38,193 bases of DNA from Moorena sp. SS36440bin_2 (GCA_011524395.1 WTKN01000055.1:1-38193), one strand, 5' to 3'; shown: positions 1-9,412, counted from the first letter of the stretch. Notes: generated by a model from the sequence alone, not told the origin. Made by a program: numbers and translations.

Positions 1-54
1 AGGGAGTAGGGAGTAGGGAGTAGGGAGTAGGGAGTAGGGAGTAGGGAATAGGGA
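1..54. repeat. Heptamer tandem array (gggagta)n
   Basis: About seven uninterrupted copies of the 7-bp unit gggagta at the left edge, so the array may continue outside the window. It is one of several short tandemly repeated arrays here (also 2374-2440 and, with a related unit, 16751-16806). Such heptamer arrays are common between cyanobacterial genes. No coding function is apparent. Confidence 0.9.
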
Positions 55-160
55 AAAAATTATCTGTATCTCATTACTATGAGAAACTTTTATAGCGTTT
101 CTCGCAGTTATAATATAGAGTCTTCTTTGACGTTGATTTCCTGTTAGGTGCGCTATTCCC

Positions 161-197
161 AGATCCGCTGTTCCCAGATCCGCTGTTCCCTGTTCCC
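161..197. repeat. Tandem 15-mer and gttccct repeats
   Basis: Two perfect copies of agatccgctgttccc (161-175, 176-190) run into gttccct units. They lie just downstream of the MATE gene, which is read leftward and stops at 245. The gttccct motif recurs at 16751-16806. Confidence 0.8.
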
Positions 198-244
198 TAA
201 AACCAAAAAAATTTGCACCTCACCTAATTGACAAACCCTATATT

Positions 245-1567
245 TCACTTCAACGTGCTTGGTAATTTTACCCCCAGTACTATCGCTCTTCCTGCCATAA
301 ACAAAGATAACGCTAACCAAAGAAGATGAACACTGTGAAACTGCCAAGACGCCACAGCCATAGGTGCAAATCCCACCACCAAGGCGATTACGGTAGAATT
401 ACGTAAGGTATGTCCTGCGGCTAAGCCTAGAAAATAACCATCTAGCATAAACGCAATGGAACCAAATCCTAAAACAAGGAGTAACCAAGGAATATAGACA
501 GTAATCGATTCGATCACCTCAGTGTGGTTTGTTAACAGCCCAAAGAGTGTCTGAGGAAACAGCATAAACAGGAAAGCAAGGTTAAGTCCTAATAGCAAAC
601 AGCTTCCTCCAGCCATTCTCAATAAAGGGACTAACTGCTCTTTTGCTCCCTGACCTTGTAAATTACCCGTCAGAGTTTCAGTAGCAAATGCCAATCCATC
701 AATAAAATAAACAGCCAGCATGAATACCTCTAATATTAAAGCATTTTCCGCTAAGATTGTGGTACCAAGAGCTGAGCTCATATTGGTAAAAATAGACAAG
801 GTAAAAATAATCGCTAAGGTTCTAATAAAAAGATTGCTATTTAGGCTAAAAGTAGCTGTTATTTCCGACAAGTTCCAAATTCGCATCGCTACTGATATTA
901 GCTCTTGCCACTGGATTTGTCGCGTCACTAAAACTAGTCCCACTAAAACCATCACGTATTGACTAACTGCTACGGATAATCCAGCGCCAGTGCTTTCCCA
1001 ACCCCACCGAACAATAGTGAAATAATCGCAAACTATATTAGCGCAGTTACCGATAATGGACAGCAGCAAAACCTTACCACTCATTTCCCTACCGAGAAAC
1101 CAACCAATCACTACAAAATTCAGTAATGTTGCCGGAGCTCCCCAAATTCGAGCGTTAAAATAGGCAATACCAGAAAATTTGATATCTGGTGTAGCACTTA
1201 ACAGTGCAAATCCCAGCTCTCTGAGAGGATACTGTAAACTTAAAATAACTACACCTAAAATCAGAGCAATTAAGCCATTACGAAGTCCCACTAGTAACAT
1301 CCCATCTCGGTCATTTCGTCCGACGGCTTGAGCGGTTACTCCAGTAGTTCCCATCCGTAAAAACCCCAAACTTTTGTAGATGAAGTTAAACAGGATAGTA
1401 GCGAGGACGACTCCAGCTAAGTGGCGGATTTGGTCTAAATGACCCAAGAAAGCCACGCTGATTAAACCCGCAAGGGGTACCGTCAGATTAGACAGAATAT
1501 TGATGATCGCAAGTTTCCAAAAGCGATAGATCACATTGTCTTGATTTGAGCACGTAAAAATCATCAA
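245..1567 (-). CDS. MATE family efflux transporter (DinF-like)
   Basis: Predicted inner-membrane multidrug/toxin exporter that should couple export to Na+ or H+ influx. The 440 aa length is normal for MATE proteins and the protein is almost entirely hydrophobic, with about 12 membrane segments in two homologous halves. The N-terminal half carries the family-like sequence around residues 31-45 (VPLAGLISVAFLGHL) and a GTTGVTAQAVGR stretch near 75. The start has two adjacent ATG codons, so it may be one residue shorter. The gene stands alone, with the next gene divergent after about 300 bp. The substrate cannot be inferred; being next to an AllA-like gene is not evidence of a shared pathway. Family assignment is firm, DinF subfamily less so. 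Confidence 0.9.
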   Translation of the reverse strand: MMIFTCSNQDNVIYRFWKLAIINILSNLTVPLAGLISVAFLGHLDQIRHLAGVVLATILFNFIYKSLGFLRMGTTGVTAQAVGRNDRDGMLLVGLRNGLIALILGVVILSLQYPLRELGFALLSATPDIKFSGIAYFNARIWGAPATLLNFVVIGWFLGREMSGKVLLLSIIGNCANIVCDYFTIVRWGWESTGAGLSVAVSQYVMVLVGLVLVTRQIQWQELISVAMRIWNLSEITATFSLNSNLFIRTLAIIFTLSIFTNMSSALGTTILAENALILEVFMLAVYFIDGLAFATETLTGNLQGQGAKEQLVPLLRMAGGSCLLLGLNLAFLFMLFPQTLFGLLTNHTEVIESITVYIPWLLLVLGFGSIAFMLDGYFLGLAAGHTLRNSTVIALVVGFAPMAVASWQFHSVHLLWLALSLFMAGRAIVLGVKLPSTLK

Positions 1568-1869
1568 TTTACTTTAAAAATTAGTGGTATTTTATGATAA
1601 AATAATGGGATAAAACATTTTATTCTCAGTCAAATAAAAATGGCAAGTTACTATTAACTTACATGATAAGTATATTAATATAATAGTAAGGTAAGCCTAC
1701 CATAATTATAAAGATTAGACTGATAAATTTTTGATGATTTTTTATAAATCACCTAAAAGGATATCATATAAAAAGAGTAAAGACTAGTTGCCAGAGTAAC
1801 AGCAAGGCACTTGGACAAGCTAAAATCAATAAGCTGTTAATTTTTAACTACTGACGGCGGAAACTAAGC
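1568..1869. other. AT-rich divergent intergenic region
   Basis: About 300 bases between two divergent genes. It is strongly AT-rich and should contain both promoters. I see no RNA gene, conserved riboswitch or clear terminator. A gcggaaa stretch precedes the downstream ATG at 1870. Confidence 0.5.
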
Positions 1870-2388
1870 ATGAGTAAAGTCAAGACGATTCAAAAACTAC
1901 ACGCGGAATGGGTGACATCAGAGAACTTTCAGCCCTACGGTCAAGTCATCTTTGCCAGTGAAGACGGCAAACCCTATGATCAAGATGATGCTCAGTTAAA
2001 CCTGGAAAATGGGACATCCCGGTTTTATATCATGCGGCTACACCACAACGGTCGTAAGTTTGATAAAATCACTCGCCACGTCCAATGTACTCAGTGTCTC
2101 GGTTCTCTAGAAGGGAAAGACTGGTTCATGGCTGTAGCTCCTCCCACTCAGGATGACCAACCCGTTTTAGAGGATATTGCGGCTTTTCGGATTCCAGGTA
2201 ACTGCTTTATTAAATTAGAAGTAGGAACTTGGCACGCTGGTCCCTATTTTGACCAGGAATTTATAGATTTCTACAATTTGGAACTTGCTGATACCAATGT
2301 CGTCGATCATTTTACCCATGATTTTTTAGACAGCCATCAGTTACAGTTTGAAATTGTTATAGCAAAGGGAACAGGGAGCAGGGAGTAG
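1870..2388 (+). CDS. Ureidoglycolate lyase (AllA) family protein
   Basis: 172 aa, close to the usual 160-170 aa of AllA-family proteins, which form a cupin-like fold and split ureidoglycolate to glyoxylate and urea in purine/allantoin breakdown. Family-like features are the early FQPYGQVI segment, the RFYIMRL strand, an internal histidine stretch (ITRHVQCTQ) and WHAGPYF followed by FIDFYNLEL. No other allantoin gene is adjacent; the amidase and M20 genes at 13.7-16.7 kb might act on related nitrogen compounds, but that is speculation. Oddity: the last few residues (GTGSRE) and the TAG stop at 2386-2388 come from the heptamer array that begins at about 2374, so the original C-terminus has probably been altered. 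Enzyme activity is inferred from family only. Confidence 0.75.
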   Translation: MSKVKTIQKLHAEWVTSENFQPYGQVIFASEDGKPYDQDDAQLNLENGTSRFYIMRLHHNGRKFDKITRHVQCTQCLGSLEGKDWFMAVAPPTQDDQPVLEDIAAFRIPGNCFIKLEVGTWHAGPYFDQEFIDFYNLELADTNVVDHFTHDFLDSHQLQFEIVIAKGTGSRE

Positions 2389-2440
2389 GGAGTAGGGAGT
2401 AGGGAGTAGGGAGTAGGGAGTAGGGAGTAGGGAGTAGGGA
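2374..2440. repeat. Heptamer array (gggagta)n overlapping a gene end
   Basis: About nine units, the first two imperfect (gggaaca, gggagca). The first units lie inside the upstream reading frame and one unit supplies its stop codon. The remainder, to the ATPase start at 2725, is AT-rich and contains a second small array, ttccctg/ttcccga units at 2632-2658. No gene is seen between 2441 and 2700. Confidence 0.9.
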
Positions 2441-2700
2441 AAATGGCCTCAAAAATTCTCACAATTCCTACGCAGATACCTAGAGTAACTGATAAACTGG
2501 AATGGGTAATAACAAGTAAATCATAATACCATAATTATTCACAACATAATAAAAAAAAATAAGCGAAAGTAACTAATGACTAATAGTATTGGAGATCGAA
2601 TAAGTTATGAAATAATCAAATATTATGACTTTTCCCTGTTCCCGATTCCCGATTCCCTACCTTAATAGGTAAATTTTTAACTTGGTGCCAAATATGACGA

Positions 2701-4095
2701 ATGACTAATGACAAAGGAAACCTTATGACAGTAAACATCCAAAAATTATATAAAGCCTGTAATCCCAGCAAAACCTTAACGGTAGAACAGCCTGAAGACC
2801 GTAATTATTATATCGATTTTTCCTCAGTGCGAGGGGGCAAGATCATTGAGGAGTTGAAGGACAATATCACCTTCTTCTCCATGGATGAGCCGACCTGTGA
2901 GCTATTTACTGGACATATTGGTTGTGGTAAATCTACGGAATTACTGCGCTTGAAAGCCGAATTGGAAGAAGCTGACTTTCACGTGGTCTATTTTGAGTCT
3001 TCTCAAGACTTGGAAATGGGAGATGTAGATGTTGGTGACATTTTACTCGCTATTGCTCGTCGAGTCAGTGAAAGCTTAGACAAAATTAAGCTAGGTGAAC
3101 CGAAAGGCTTTAAAAAATTACTGGCAGGTGCGGCTAAACTATTGCTCACTGAAATTGAATTAAGCGGTCGGGTAGGAGTTCCTGGCATTGGTGAGGTTGG
3201 AGTAGACACGGAGGGGGCGGTTTCCCTAGCCGTTGGGATTGGTGAGATTACGGCTAAGGCTAAGGATAGCCCGGATCTGCGCAGTCGGTTACGGCAATAT
3301 CTCGAACCTCAAACCAATCGCTTGTTAGAAGTGATTAACCAAGAGTTGCTTGAACCTGCGATCGCAAACCTCCAACAAGTCGGGAAACAAGGGCTAGTGG
3401 TAATTGTAGATAACCTCGATCGGGTGGACGCTTCCCAGAAGCCTTGGGGACGTGATCAGCCGGAATATCTATTTGTGGATCGCGGAGCTCAGTTAAAGGG
3501 GTTACACTGTCATGTGGTCTACACCATGCCCCTAGCGCTACGATTTTCTAATGACTATAGTGCCTTGACTCAACGCTTTGTAGTAGATCCCAAAGTGTTA
3601 CCAATGGTACCGGTAAAGTTACGAGATGGCACTCCCCATGAACAGGGCATGGCACTGCTGCGACAAATGGTAATGGCCAGAGCCTTTCCTGATTTAGAGC
3701 CTTTAGAGCGTCTTGCTAGAGTAAAAGAGGTGTTCGACTCCCCTGACACTTTAGACCGCCTGTGTTACGCTAGCGGGGGTCATGTGCGAAATTTGCTTCG
3801 GTTCCTCAGCACCTGGATCAAGAAAGAAAGACGATTACCTCTGTCTCAAGGCATGTTAGAAACTGTAATTCGAGACCGGCGCAATGAACTAACCCTACCC
3901 ATCTCAGACGATGAGTGGGAACTATTGTGTCATGTTGCTAAACACAAGAAGGTAGTTGGAGATGAAGGTTACCAAGTCTTGATCCGCAGCATGTTCGTCT
4001 ATGAGTATCGAGACCAAGATGGGTCTTGGTTTGACGTTAATCCCATTTTGGCAGAAGCGGAAGGATTCAAATCATGCCTAGCTTATACCGCATAG
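2701..4095 (+). CDS. AAA/KAP-like P-loop ATPase
   Basis: Soluble NTPase of 464 aa, or 456 aa from the second Met at 2725. I prefer that start because AGGAA lies 5-6 bases before it. Walker A is GHIGCGKST (residues 71-79 of the long form) and Walker B is VVIVDNLDRV with Asp near 237. The region after Walker A (SSQDLEMGDVDVGDILLAI) and a late arginine-rich helical part resemble KAP/AAA ATPases in bacterial signalling and conflict loci. A glycine/valine-rich segment lies between about 155 and 185. The gene overlaps the next one by 22 bp, implying translational coupling, so it probably works with the STAND proteins downstream, perhaps as a regulator. Substrate and trigger are unknown. Confidence 0.75.
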   Translation: MTNDKGNLMTVNIQKLYKACNPSKTLTVEQPEDRNYYIDFSSVRGGKIIEELKDNITFFSMDEPTCELFTGHIGCGKSTELLRLKAELEEADFHVVYFESSQDLEMGDVDVGDILLAIARRVSESLDKIKLGEPKGFKKLLAGAAKLLLTEIELSGRVGVPGIGEVGVDTEGAVSLAVGIGEITAKAKDSPDLRSRLRQYLEPQTNRLLEVINQELLEPAIANLQQVGKQGLVVIVDNLDRVDASQKPWGRDQPEYLFVDRGAQLKGLHCHVVYTMPLALRFSNDYSALTQRFVVDPKVLPMVPVKLRDGTPHEQGMALLRQMVMARAFPDLEPLERLARVKEVFDSPDTLDRLCYASGGHVRNLLRFLSTWIKKERRLPLSQGMLETVIRDRRNELTLPISDDEWELLCHVAKHKKVVGDEGYQVLIRSMFVYEYRDQDGSWFDVNPILAEAEGFKSCLAYTA

Positions 4096-7000
4096 AAGAT
4101 GCGGATGCCTACAACAAAAATTCAATGCAGGAACTCGCCTGGGCGATTGAGACGTCCCAAGGGGAGTTTTCCCTGATTTTAGCCCGCCGCAACTATGAAG
4201 CTTTACAGGATTACATTGTGCGGAAGTTGCGGCAAGTCTGTGCTATTGAGTTCCAGGAAATATATCTGAACCAGTCGGTTAAGAGTCTCTACACCACTAT
4301 CTTGGAGCAGCTAGGGGATCAACAGCCAGCTGCCGTGATGGTCTTTGGTTTAGACTCCCTGAGCAACCTGGAGCAAGTACTAATCACTACCAACCAAGTG
4401 CGAGAGGAGTTTCGCAAGCATTGCCCCTTCCCTCTAGTGTTATGGGTCAATGACAACGTACTCCAAAAGCTGATTCGCTCTGTGCCGGATTTAGAGAGTT
4501 GGGCAACAACCACAGATTTTATCCTCTCCTCCAATCAATTAATTGAAGCTCTAGCAGAACGAGAGAGTTATTTATTTACTAGTATTTTAGATGCCGGTGG
4601 GGATCAGTTCCTACCCAATAACGCTATTTTGGGTTCAAGCTATCGTCGAGAATTGGACTCAGCTTTGAGGGATTTGCAAACTCGTGGAGATGTCTTAGAC
4701 ATAACCCAAGAAGCAAGTTTGCCATTTGTGCTTGGTCGAGAAGCTTATACTAATGGTCTGATCGATCAGGCCTTAGAGTATTATCAGCAAAGTTTATTAT
4801 TTTGGCAGCAAGAATTCAGGAGCTGGGAAACACAACAACAGGAAATCCAACAGCAGAGTAATTTCTCCTCCGGACTGGGTCGAACTACCCCAATACCTCC
4901 TTATCTCCGGACGTTGTCGAAGCAGCCCTCAAACCCTTCGCCCCCTCAAACCCTCACCCCTTCACCACTAGAACGTCAAGCTCTACTGCTGTTTCATATC
5001 GGTTTGTGTTATCTGAGCCTGGCTGAACTCAATCGATCTCAAAGTCGTCACCACTGGATAACAGCCAGAGGGTATTTTCAAAAGTGTATCGATACATTTG
5101 AACAGGCAAAACGCCCAGATTTAATTGCCAAGTTTATTACTAAACAGGGCGAAACCCTACAACGACTGGAAGCTTGGAAAGACTTACAAGGTCTGGCGCA
5201 ACGCTCCCTAGTACTGCACAGAACCTATGGCAATTCACTGCAACTGTCTCAAGATTATGGATTTATCGCTGCAGTCGCCCTTCAAGACTGCCGTTGGATG
5301 GGCGCTCAGCAAGCAGCTAGGAAAGCGTTAGAACTCCTGACACGGTTAACTAATACCTCCGGAGAGTATCAGATGTCCTATTTACTGCTTCTGGCTCAAG
5401 CAAAGCAGCATTTGGGTCTCTCGGAAGAGGCGATCACTATCCTGGAAAGGGCTAAGGAAACCGGTCCAATGGATGCTCCACAACTTTATATTCGCATTTT
5501 GGAAAAATTGCGGACGCTTTATTTCCGGCAAAAGCAGTATCTAGAAGCCTTTCGGGTCAAACAAGAACGATTCTCCGTTGAGCAGCAATATGGTTTCCGT
5601 GCCTTTATCGGACCTGGTCGGCTTAAACCTCATCTACGCCAAACTTCTACCTTACTCCTAGAGCAGGAAACTGCTGCTGAGGAAATCACTGCTTCTGTAC
5701 GTCAGAACGATGTAGAGCGCTTAGTGAAACGTATTGGCAGCACCCAGCACAAACTTACAGTGATTTACGGTCAGTCAGGAGTAGGTAAAAGTTCCCTGCT
5801 AGAAGCTGGATTAGTCCCCACTCTCAAAACTAAGGTAATTGGAACCCGCGATGTCGTACCAATTTTGGTAAGGGTTTATACCGATTGGGTCAGGGAAGTC
5901 TGGAAATCCTTAGCATCTTCTCCGTTGAAAGTTGACCAGTTGAACGGTCAAGGGTCTTCTGTGTTGAAGGTTGACCGTTCAATCGGTCAAGGGTCTTCTG
6001 TGTTGAAAGTTGACCCATTGAACGGTCAAGGTTCACAGCCGTCTTCTAACCTGCAACTTTCAACCCAAACTAACCTGCAACCAACAACCCAAACTAACCT
6101 GCAACCAGCTACCCTTTTAGAAAAATTACGACAAAATGAACACCGCAATTTGCTAACGGTGCTGATTTTTGACCAGTTTGAAGAGTTTTTCTTTATTTGG
6201 GACAATCCTACGGAAAGAAAACGCTTTTTTTATTTTTTCCGGGAGTGTCTTCAGATTCCTTTCGTCAAGGTGATCTTGTCATTACGGGAAAATGATTTGT
6301 ACTTTTTGTTGCAGGGAATTCGTCATCAAAACTTTTATCCAATCAACAATAACATTCTCGACAAAGATATTCTTTATTATTTAGGAAATTTCTCCTTAGA
6401 CGATTCTAAATCTATTATTCGCAGCCTAACCGAACGCTCTCAATTTTATTTAGAAGAAGCTTTAGTAAACACCTTAGTTCAGGAACTAGGCAGCAGTGAA
6501 GGCGAAGTTCGTCCCATTGAATTACAAATCGTAGGAGCTCAACTACAAACTGAAGGAATTACTACCCTAGCTCATTATCGGAGACAAGGTCCTAAAGAAA
6601 AATTGGTGCAGCGTTATCTGCAAGAAGTGATCGCTGATTGTGGTTCCGAGAATGAAAAAGCTGCTGAACTTATCTTGTATTTACTGACTGAAGAAAATAA
6701 CACCCGCCCCCCTAAAACCCGCCAGGATTTGGAAAAAGATTTAAACGCCTTGGCAGTAGATTTAGCGATAGAAGAAATAGACCAGTTAGATTTAGTCTTA
6801 AATATCCTGGTCGAATCAGGATTAGTGGTGCTCTTACGAGAAAGTCCGGTTAACCGCTATCAACTGGTTCATGATTATCTAGTTTCTGTGATTCGCCAGC
6901 AGCAAGATAGCGAATTACTCGCAAAACTTAAGGAAGCCCAAGAGAAACATCGGCTTTCTCAAGCCCAGTTACAGAAGTCGATGATAGCACTAACCGGCTC

Positions 7001-9131
7001 CATTGCTCTAGTTGGCATGTTAGCGATATCAACCCTCTCTGCTGCTATATTTTGGGCTCAAGCTAGAAACAACGAAATCACAGCTTTGATTAAATCCTCA
7101 GAAGCCCTTTACGGTTCCAATAATCATGCCCTCGATCCCCTAAAAGATGCGTTGGAAGCAGCAACCAAACTCAAGAGGTCACTTGGGGTCAGCTCTGAGA
7201 CTAAGGATTTAGCGATGAGTTCTCTAGAGAAAGCCTTTTATGGAGTTAGAGAGCGCAACCGCTTAGAAGGTCATGATGATACAGTCAACAGTGTTACTTT
7301 CAGTCCCGACGGTGAGTTAATTGCTACGGCTAGTTCCGACGAAACTGTCAAAACTGTCAAAATCTGGTCCAAGGAAGGCAAAGAACTCTACACCCTAGCA
7401 GGAAAGCATGGACATCAGGATGAAATCAGAAGTGTTACCTTCAGTCCTGATGGGAAGTTGATTGCTACTGCTAGTAAAGATAAAACCGTTAAAGTCTGGC
7501 AACGGAATGGTAAGTTTATTCAAACCCTGACAGGGCATACTGATTTAGTTTGGAGCGTGCGTTTTAGCCCTGATCGCAAAAGCCTTGCTGCTTCTAGCGA
7601 GAATGGAAGAGTTATCATCTGGAGCCTCGAAGGCAAAAAACCCCAAATCTTAGAAGCCCATGATCAAGCAGTGCTAAGTATTAGTTTCAGCCCCGATAGC
7701 AAGGTGCTGGCAACTGGTAGTTTTGACAACACGGTTAAACTCTGGCGTAGAGACCGGAATGGCTTGTACAATACAAAGCCTCTAACCATACAAGCCCATG
7801 ACGATGCGGTTTTCAGCGTCAGTTTCAGTCCCAAAGGTAAACTGATTGCTACTGGTAGTAAGGATAAGACTGTCAAACTCTGGAAAATGGACGGTACTCG
7901 GTATCAGACCTTGGGAACGGATGACCATGAAAGTCATCAAAGTACTGTGACTAGCATCAGTTTTAGTCCGGACGGTCAGACCCTTGCTAGCGCTAGTGCA
8001 GACAACACTGTCAAACTCTGGAATCGAAATGGCAAGCTACTCGAAACCCTTACCGGTCATGAAAGTACGGTATGGAGCGTTAATTTCAGCCCCGACAGCC
8101 AGACCTTGGCTAGTGCTAGTGCTGATAAAACTGTTAAACTTTGGAGTCGATACGGTAATGAACTCCCTATTCCCACAGGGGATGAGAATACCGTTTTCAG
8201 CGTCAGTTATAGCCCCGACAGTCAGACTATAGCTACCGCTAGTAAGAACAAAACTATCCAACTCTGGAGCTTAAATGGTCAATTGCAGCGAACTCTGACT
8301 GGTCATACCGATTGGGTTTGGGGTGTTAGTTTCAGCCCTGATGGTAAGACTATTGCTAGCGCTAGTGCAGACAATACTGCCAAACTCTGGGATAAGAATG
8401 GTAAGTTACTGCACACCCTATCTGGTCATGAGGATGTGGTCAGGAGTATCGCTTTGAGTCCTGATGGCAAAATTATCGCTACGGGTAGTCGGGACAACAC
8501 GGTTAAACTCTGGAATCTGAATGGTGTTGAGATTAGAACTCTGACTGGTCATGAAAATTGGATCAACAGCGTCAGGTTCAGTCCTGATGGTAAGACGATT
8601 GCTACGGCTAGTGCTGACAAAACCGTCAAACTCTGGAATGTTAGTGATGGCAAGGAGCTAGAAACTTTCGATGGTCATAAGGATTGGGTTTTTAGTGTCG
8701 GTTTCAGCCCCGATGGTAAAACCCTGGCCTCTGCTAGTAGGGATAAGACGGTTAAACTCTGGAATGTTAGTAATGGTAAGGAACTAAAACCTCTTGAAGG
8801 TCATGACAATACCGTCTGGAGTGTGGTGTTTAGCCCCGATGGTGAAACCATTGCTACCGCTAGTGCTGACCAAACTGTCAAGCTTTGGAACAGGAAAGGT
8901 AAACAACTTCAAACCTTTTATGGCCATCATGATGATGCTGTAGTTAGCCTCAGTTTTAGTCCCGATGGCAAAACTATTGCTTCTTCAGATTCATCTGCTA
9001 GAGTAATTATATGGAATTTAGAGACTATCAGAAATCCTGATCAACTACACTCCCTTGCTTGCGATTGGCTACAGGATTATCTGAAGCACAATACTAAGGT
9101 CAATAAGAGGGAGCGTCGTTGGTGTCGTTAG
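4074..9131 (+). CDS. STAND NTPase with TPR, membrane helix and 14 WD40 repeats
   Basis: 1685 aa. Order: an N-terminal domain of about 190 aa without a P-loop but with an AAA-like segment (QPAAVMVFGLDSL, then FPLVLWVND); helical TPR-like repeats to about 540; a STAND NTPase with Walker A GQSGVGKSS (566-574) and Walker B VLIFDQFEEFFF (Asp near 700); a winged-helix-like part ending YQLVHDYL; a coiled coil; one membrane helix (about 970-995); then 14 WD40 repeats from about 1063 to 1650, enough for two seven-blade propellers. Between Walker A and B sits a low-complexity linker of three 13-aa repeats. AAGGA precedes ATG 4074. By family it should be an NTP-driven oligomerising switch, with the WD40 part sensing a ligand outside or at the membrane. 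The role (defence, cell death or signalling) is inference. Confidence 0.85.
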   Translation: MPSLYRIEDADAYNKNSMQELAWAIETSQGEFSLILARRNYEALQDYIVRKLRQVCAIEFQEIYLNQSVKSLYTTILEQLGDQQPAAVMVFGLDSLSNLEQVLITTNQVREEFRKHCPFPLVLWVNDNVLQKLIRSVPDLESWATTTDFILSSNQLIEALAERESYLFTSILDAGGDQFLPNNAILGSSYRRELDSALRDLQTRGDVLDITQEASLPFVLGREAYTNGLIDQALEYYQQSLLFWQQEFRSWETQQQEIQQQSNFSSGLGRTTPIPPYLRTLSKQPSNPSPPQTLTPSPLERQALLLFHIGLCYLSLAELNRSQSRHHWITARGYFQKCIDTFEQAKRPDLIAKFITKQGETLQRLEAWKDLQGLAQRSLVLHRTYGNSLQLSQDYGFIAAVALQDCRWMGAQQAARKALELLTRLTNTSGEYQMSYLLLLAQAKQHLGLSEEAITILERAKETGPMDAPQLYIRILEKLRTLYFRQKQYLEAFRVKQERFSVEQQYGFRAFIGPGRLKPHLRQTSTLLLEQETAAEEITASVRQNDVERLVKRIGSTQHKLTVIYGQSGVGKSSLLEAGLVPTLKTKVIGTRDVVPILVRVYTDWVREVWKSLASSPLKVDQLNGQGSSVLKVDRSIGQGSSVLKVDPLNGQGSQPSSNLQLSTQTNLQPTTQTNLQPATLLEKLRQNEHRNLLTVLIFDQFEEFFFIWDNPTERKRFFYFFRECLQIPFVKVILSLRENDLYFLLQGIRHQNFYPINNNILDKDILYYLGNFSLDDSKSIIRSLTERSQFYLEEALVNTLVQELGSSEGEVRPIELQIVGAQLQTEGITTLAHYRRQGPKEKLVQRYLQEVIADCGSENEKAAELILYLLTEENNTRPPKTRQDLEKDLNALAVDLAIEEIDQLDLVLNILVESGLVVLLRESPVNRYQLVHDYLVSVIRQQQDSELLAKLKEAQEKHRLSQAQLQKSMIALTGSIALVGMLAISTLSAAIFWAQARNNEITALIKSSEALYGSNNHALDPLKDALEAATKLKRSLGVSSETKDLAMSSLEKAFYGVRERNRLEGHDDTVNSVTFSPDGELIATASSDETVKTVKIWSKEGKELYTLAGKHGHQDEIRSVTFSPDGKLIATASKDKTVKVWQRNGKFIQTLTGHTDLVWSVRFSPDRKSLAASSENGRVIIWSLEGKKPQILEAHDQAVLSISFSPDSKVLATGSFDNTVKLWRRDRNGLYNTKPLTIQAHDDAVFSVSFSPKGKLIATGSKDKTVKLWKMDGTRYQTLGTDDHESHQSTVTSISFSPDGQTLASASADNTVKLWNRNGKLLETLTGHESTVWSVNFSPDSQTLASASADKTVKLWSRYGNELPIPTGDENTVFSVSYSPDSQTIATASKNKTIQLWSLNGQLQRTLTGHTDWVWGVSFSPDGKTIASASADNTAKLWDKNGKLLHTLSGHEDVVRSIALSPDGKIIATGSRDNTVKLWNLNGVEIRTLTGHENWINSVRFSPDGKTIATASADKTVKLWNVSDGKELETFDGHKDWVFSVGFSPDGKTLASASRDKTVKLWNVSNGKELKPLEGHDNTVWSVVFSPDGETIATASADQTVKLWNRKGKQLQTFYGHHDDAVVSLSFSPDGKTIASSDSSARVIIWNLETIRNPDQLHSLACDWLQDYLKHNTKVNKRERRWCR
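5916..6032 (+). repeat. Three 39-bp in-frame repeats in the STAND linker
   Basis: Units at 5916-5954, 5955-5993 and 5994-6032, each coding 13 residues of the form SS-x-LKVD-xx-x-GQG. Two 24-bp units (aacctgcaac...caaact) follow at 6048-6095. The motif ttgaaagttg in units 1 and 3 is the reverse complement of caactttcaa near 6053, so the segment can also fold as a hairpin. It lies between Walker A and Walker B. Confidence 0.9.
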
Positions 9132-9412
9132 TGGGTCAGTGCTGAGTCCTGATTCTGTCAGAAGCAGTCTGGAATAGGATTGCAAAAAACTATGGCAATT
9201 TTAATAAGTGTTAAGTAGTACGGTTAGATAGTGCTAGGTAGTGTTAAGTATTTAAGTGTTACTACTTAAAAATTAATCCTATCATGACTAATCACAAAAC
9301 AATCACAAAAAATTGCCATTTTGCTACCAGGATAGAATTTAATTTCCTGATAACATAATTACCTCACTTGCTGGCATTAGCACTTGCTGGCATTAGCAAT
9401 ATCCTTAAAATC
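9132..9412. other. Spacer between STAND genes with short repeats
   Basis: About 280 bp. At 9205-9265 are several degenerate copies of a taagtgttaagta-type motif with an inverted pairing of taagtagta and tactactta. The 11-mer ttaagtagtac is shared with the tandem repeat at 18306-18361. A perfect 16-bp tandem duplication (cacttgctggcattag) lies at about 9365-9396, just before the next start codon. No gene is seen. Confidence 0.6.

Noticed and set aside
7250..9010. Regularly spaced similar DNA segments, considered as a CRISPR array
   Set aside because: Spacing of about 125 bp and perfect codon periodicity show that they are WD40 repeats in one reading frame.
9368..9412. TTG start extending the STAND paralogue by 15 residues
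   Set aside because: The extra residues are encoded by a 16-bp tandem duplication and the sister protein does not have them; ATG 9413 fits better.
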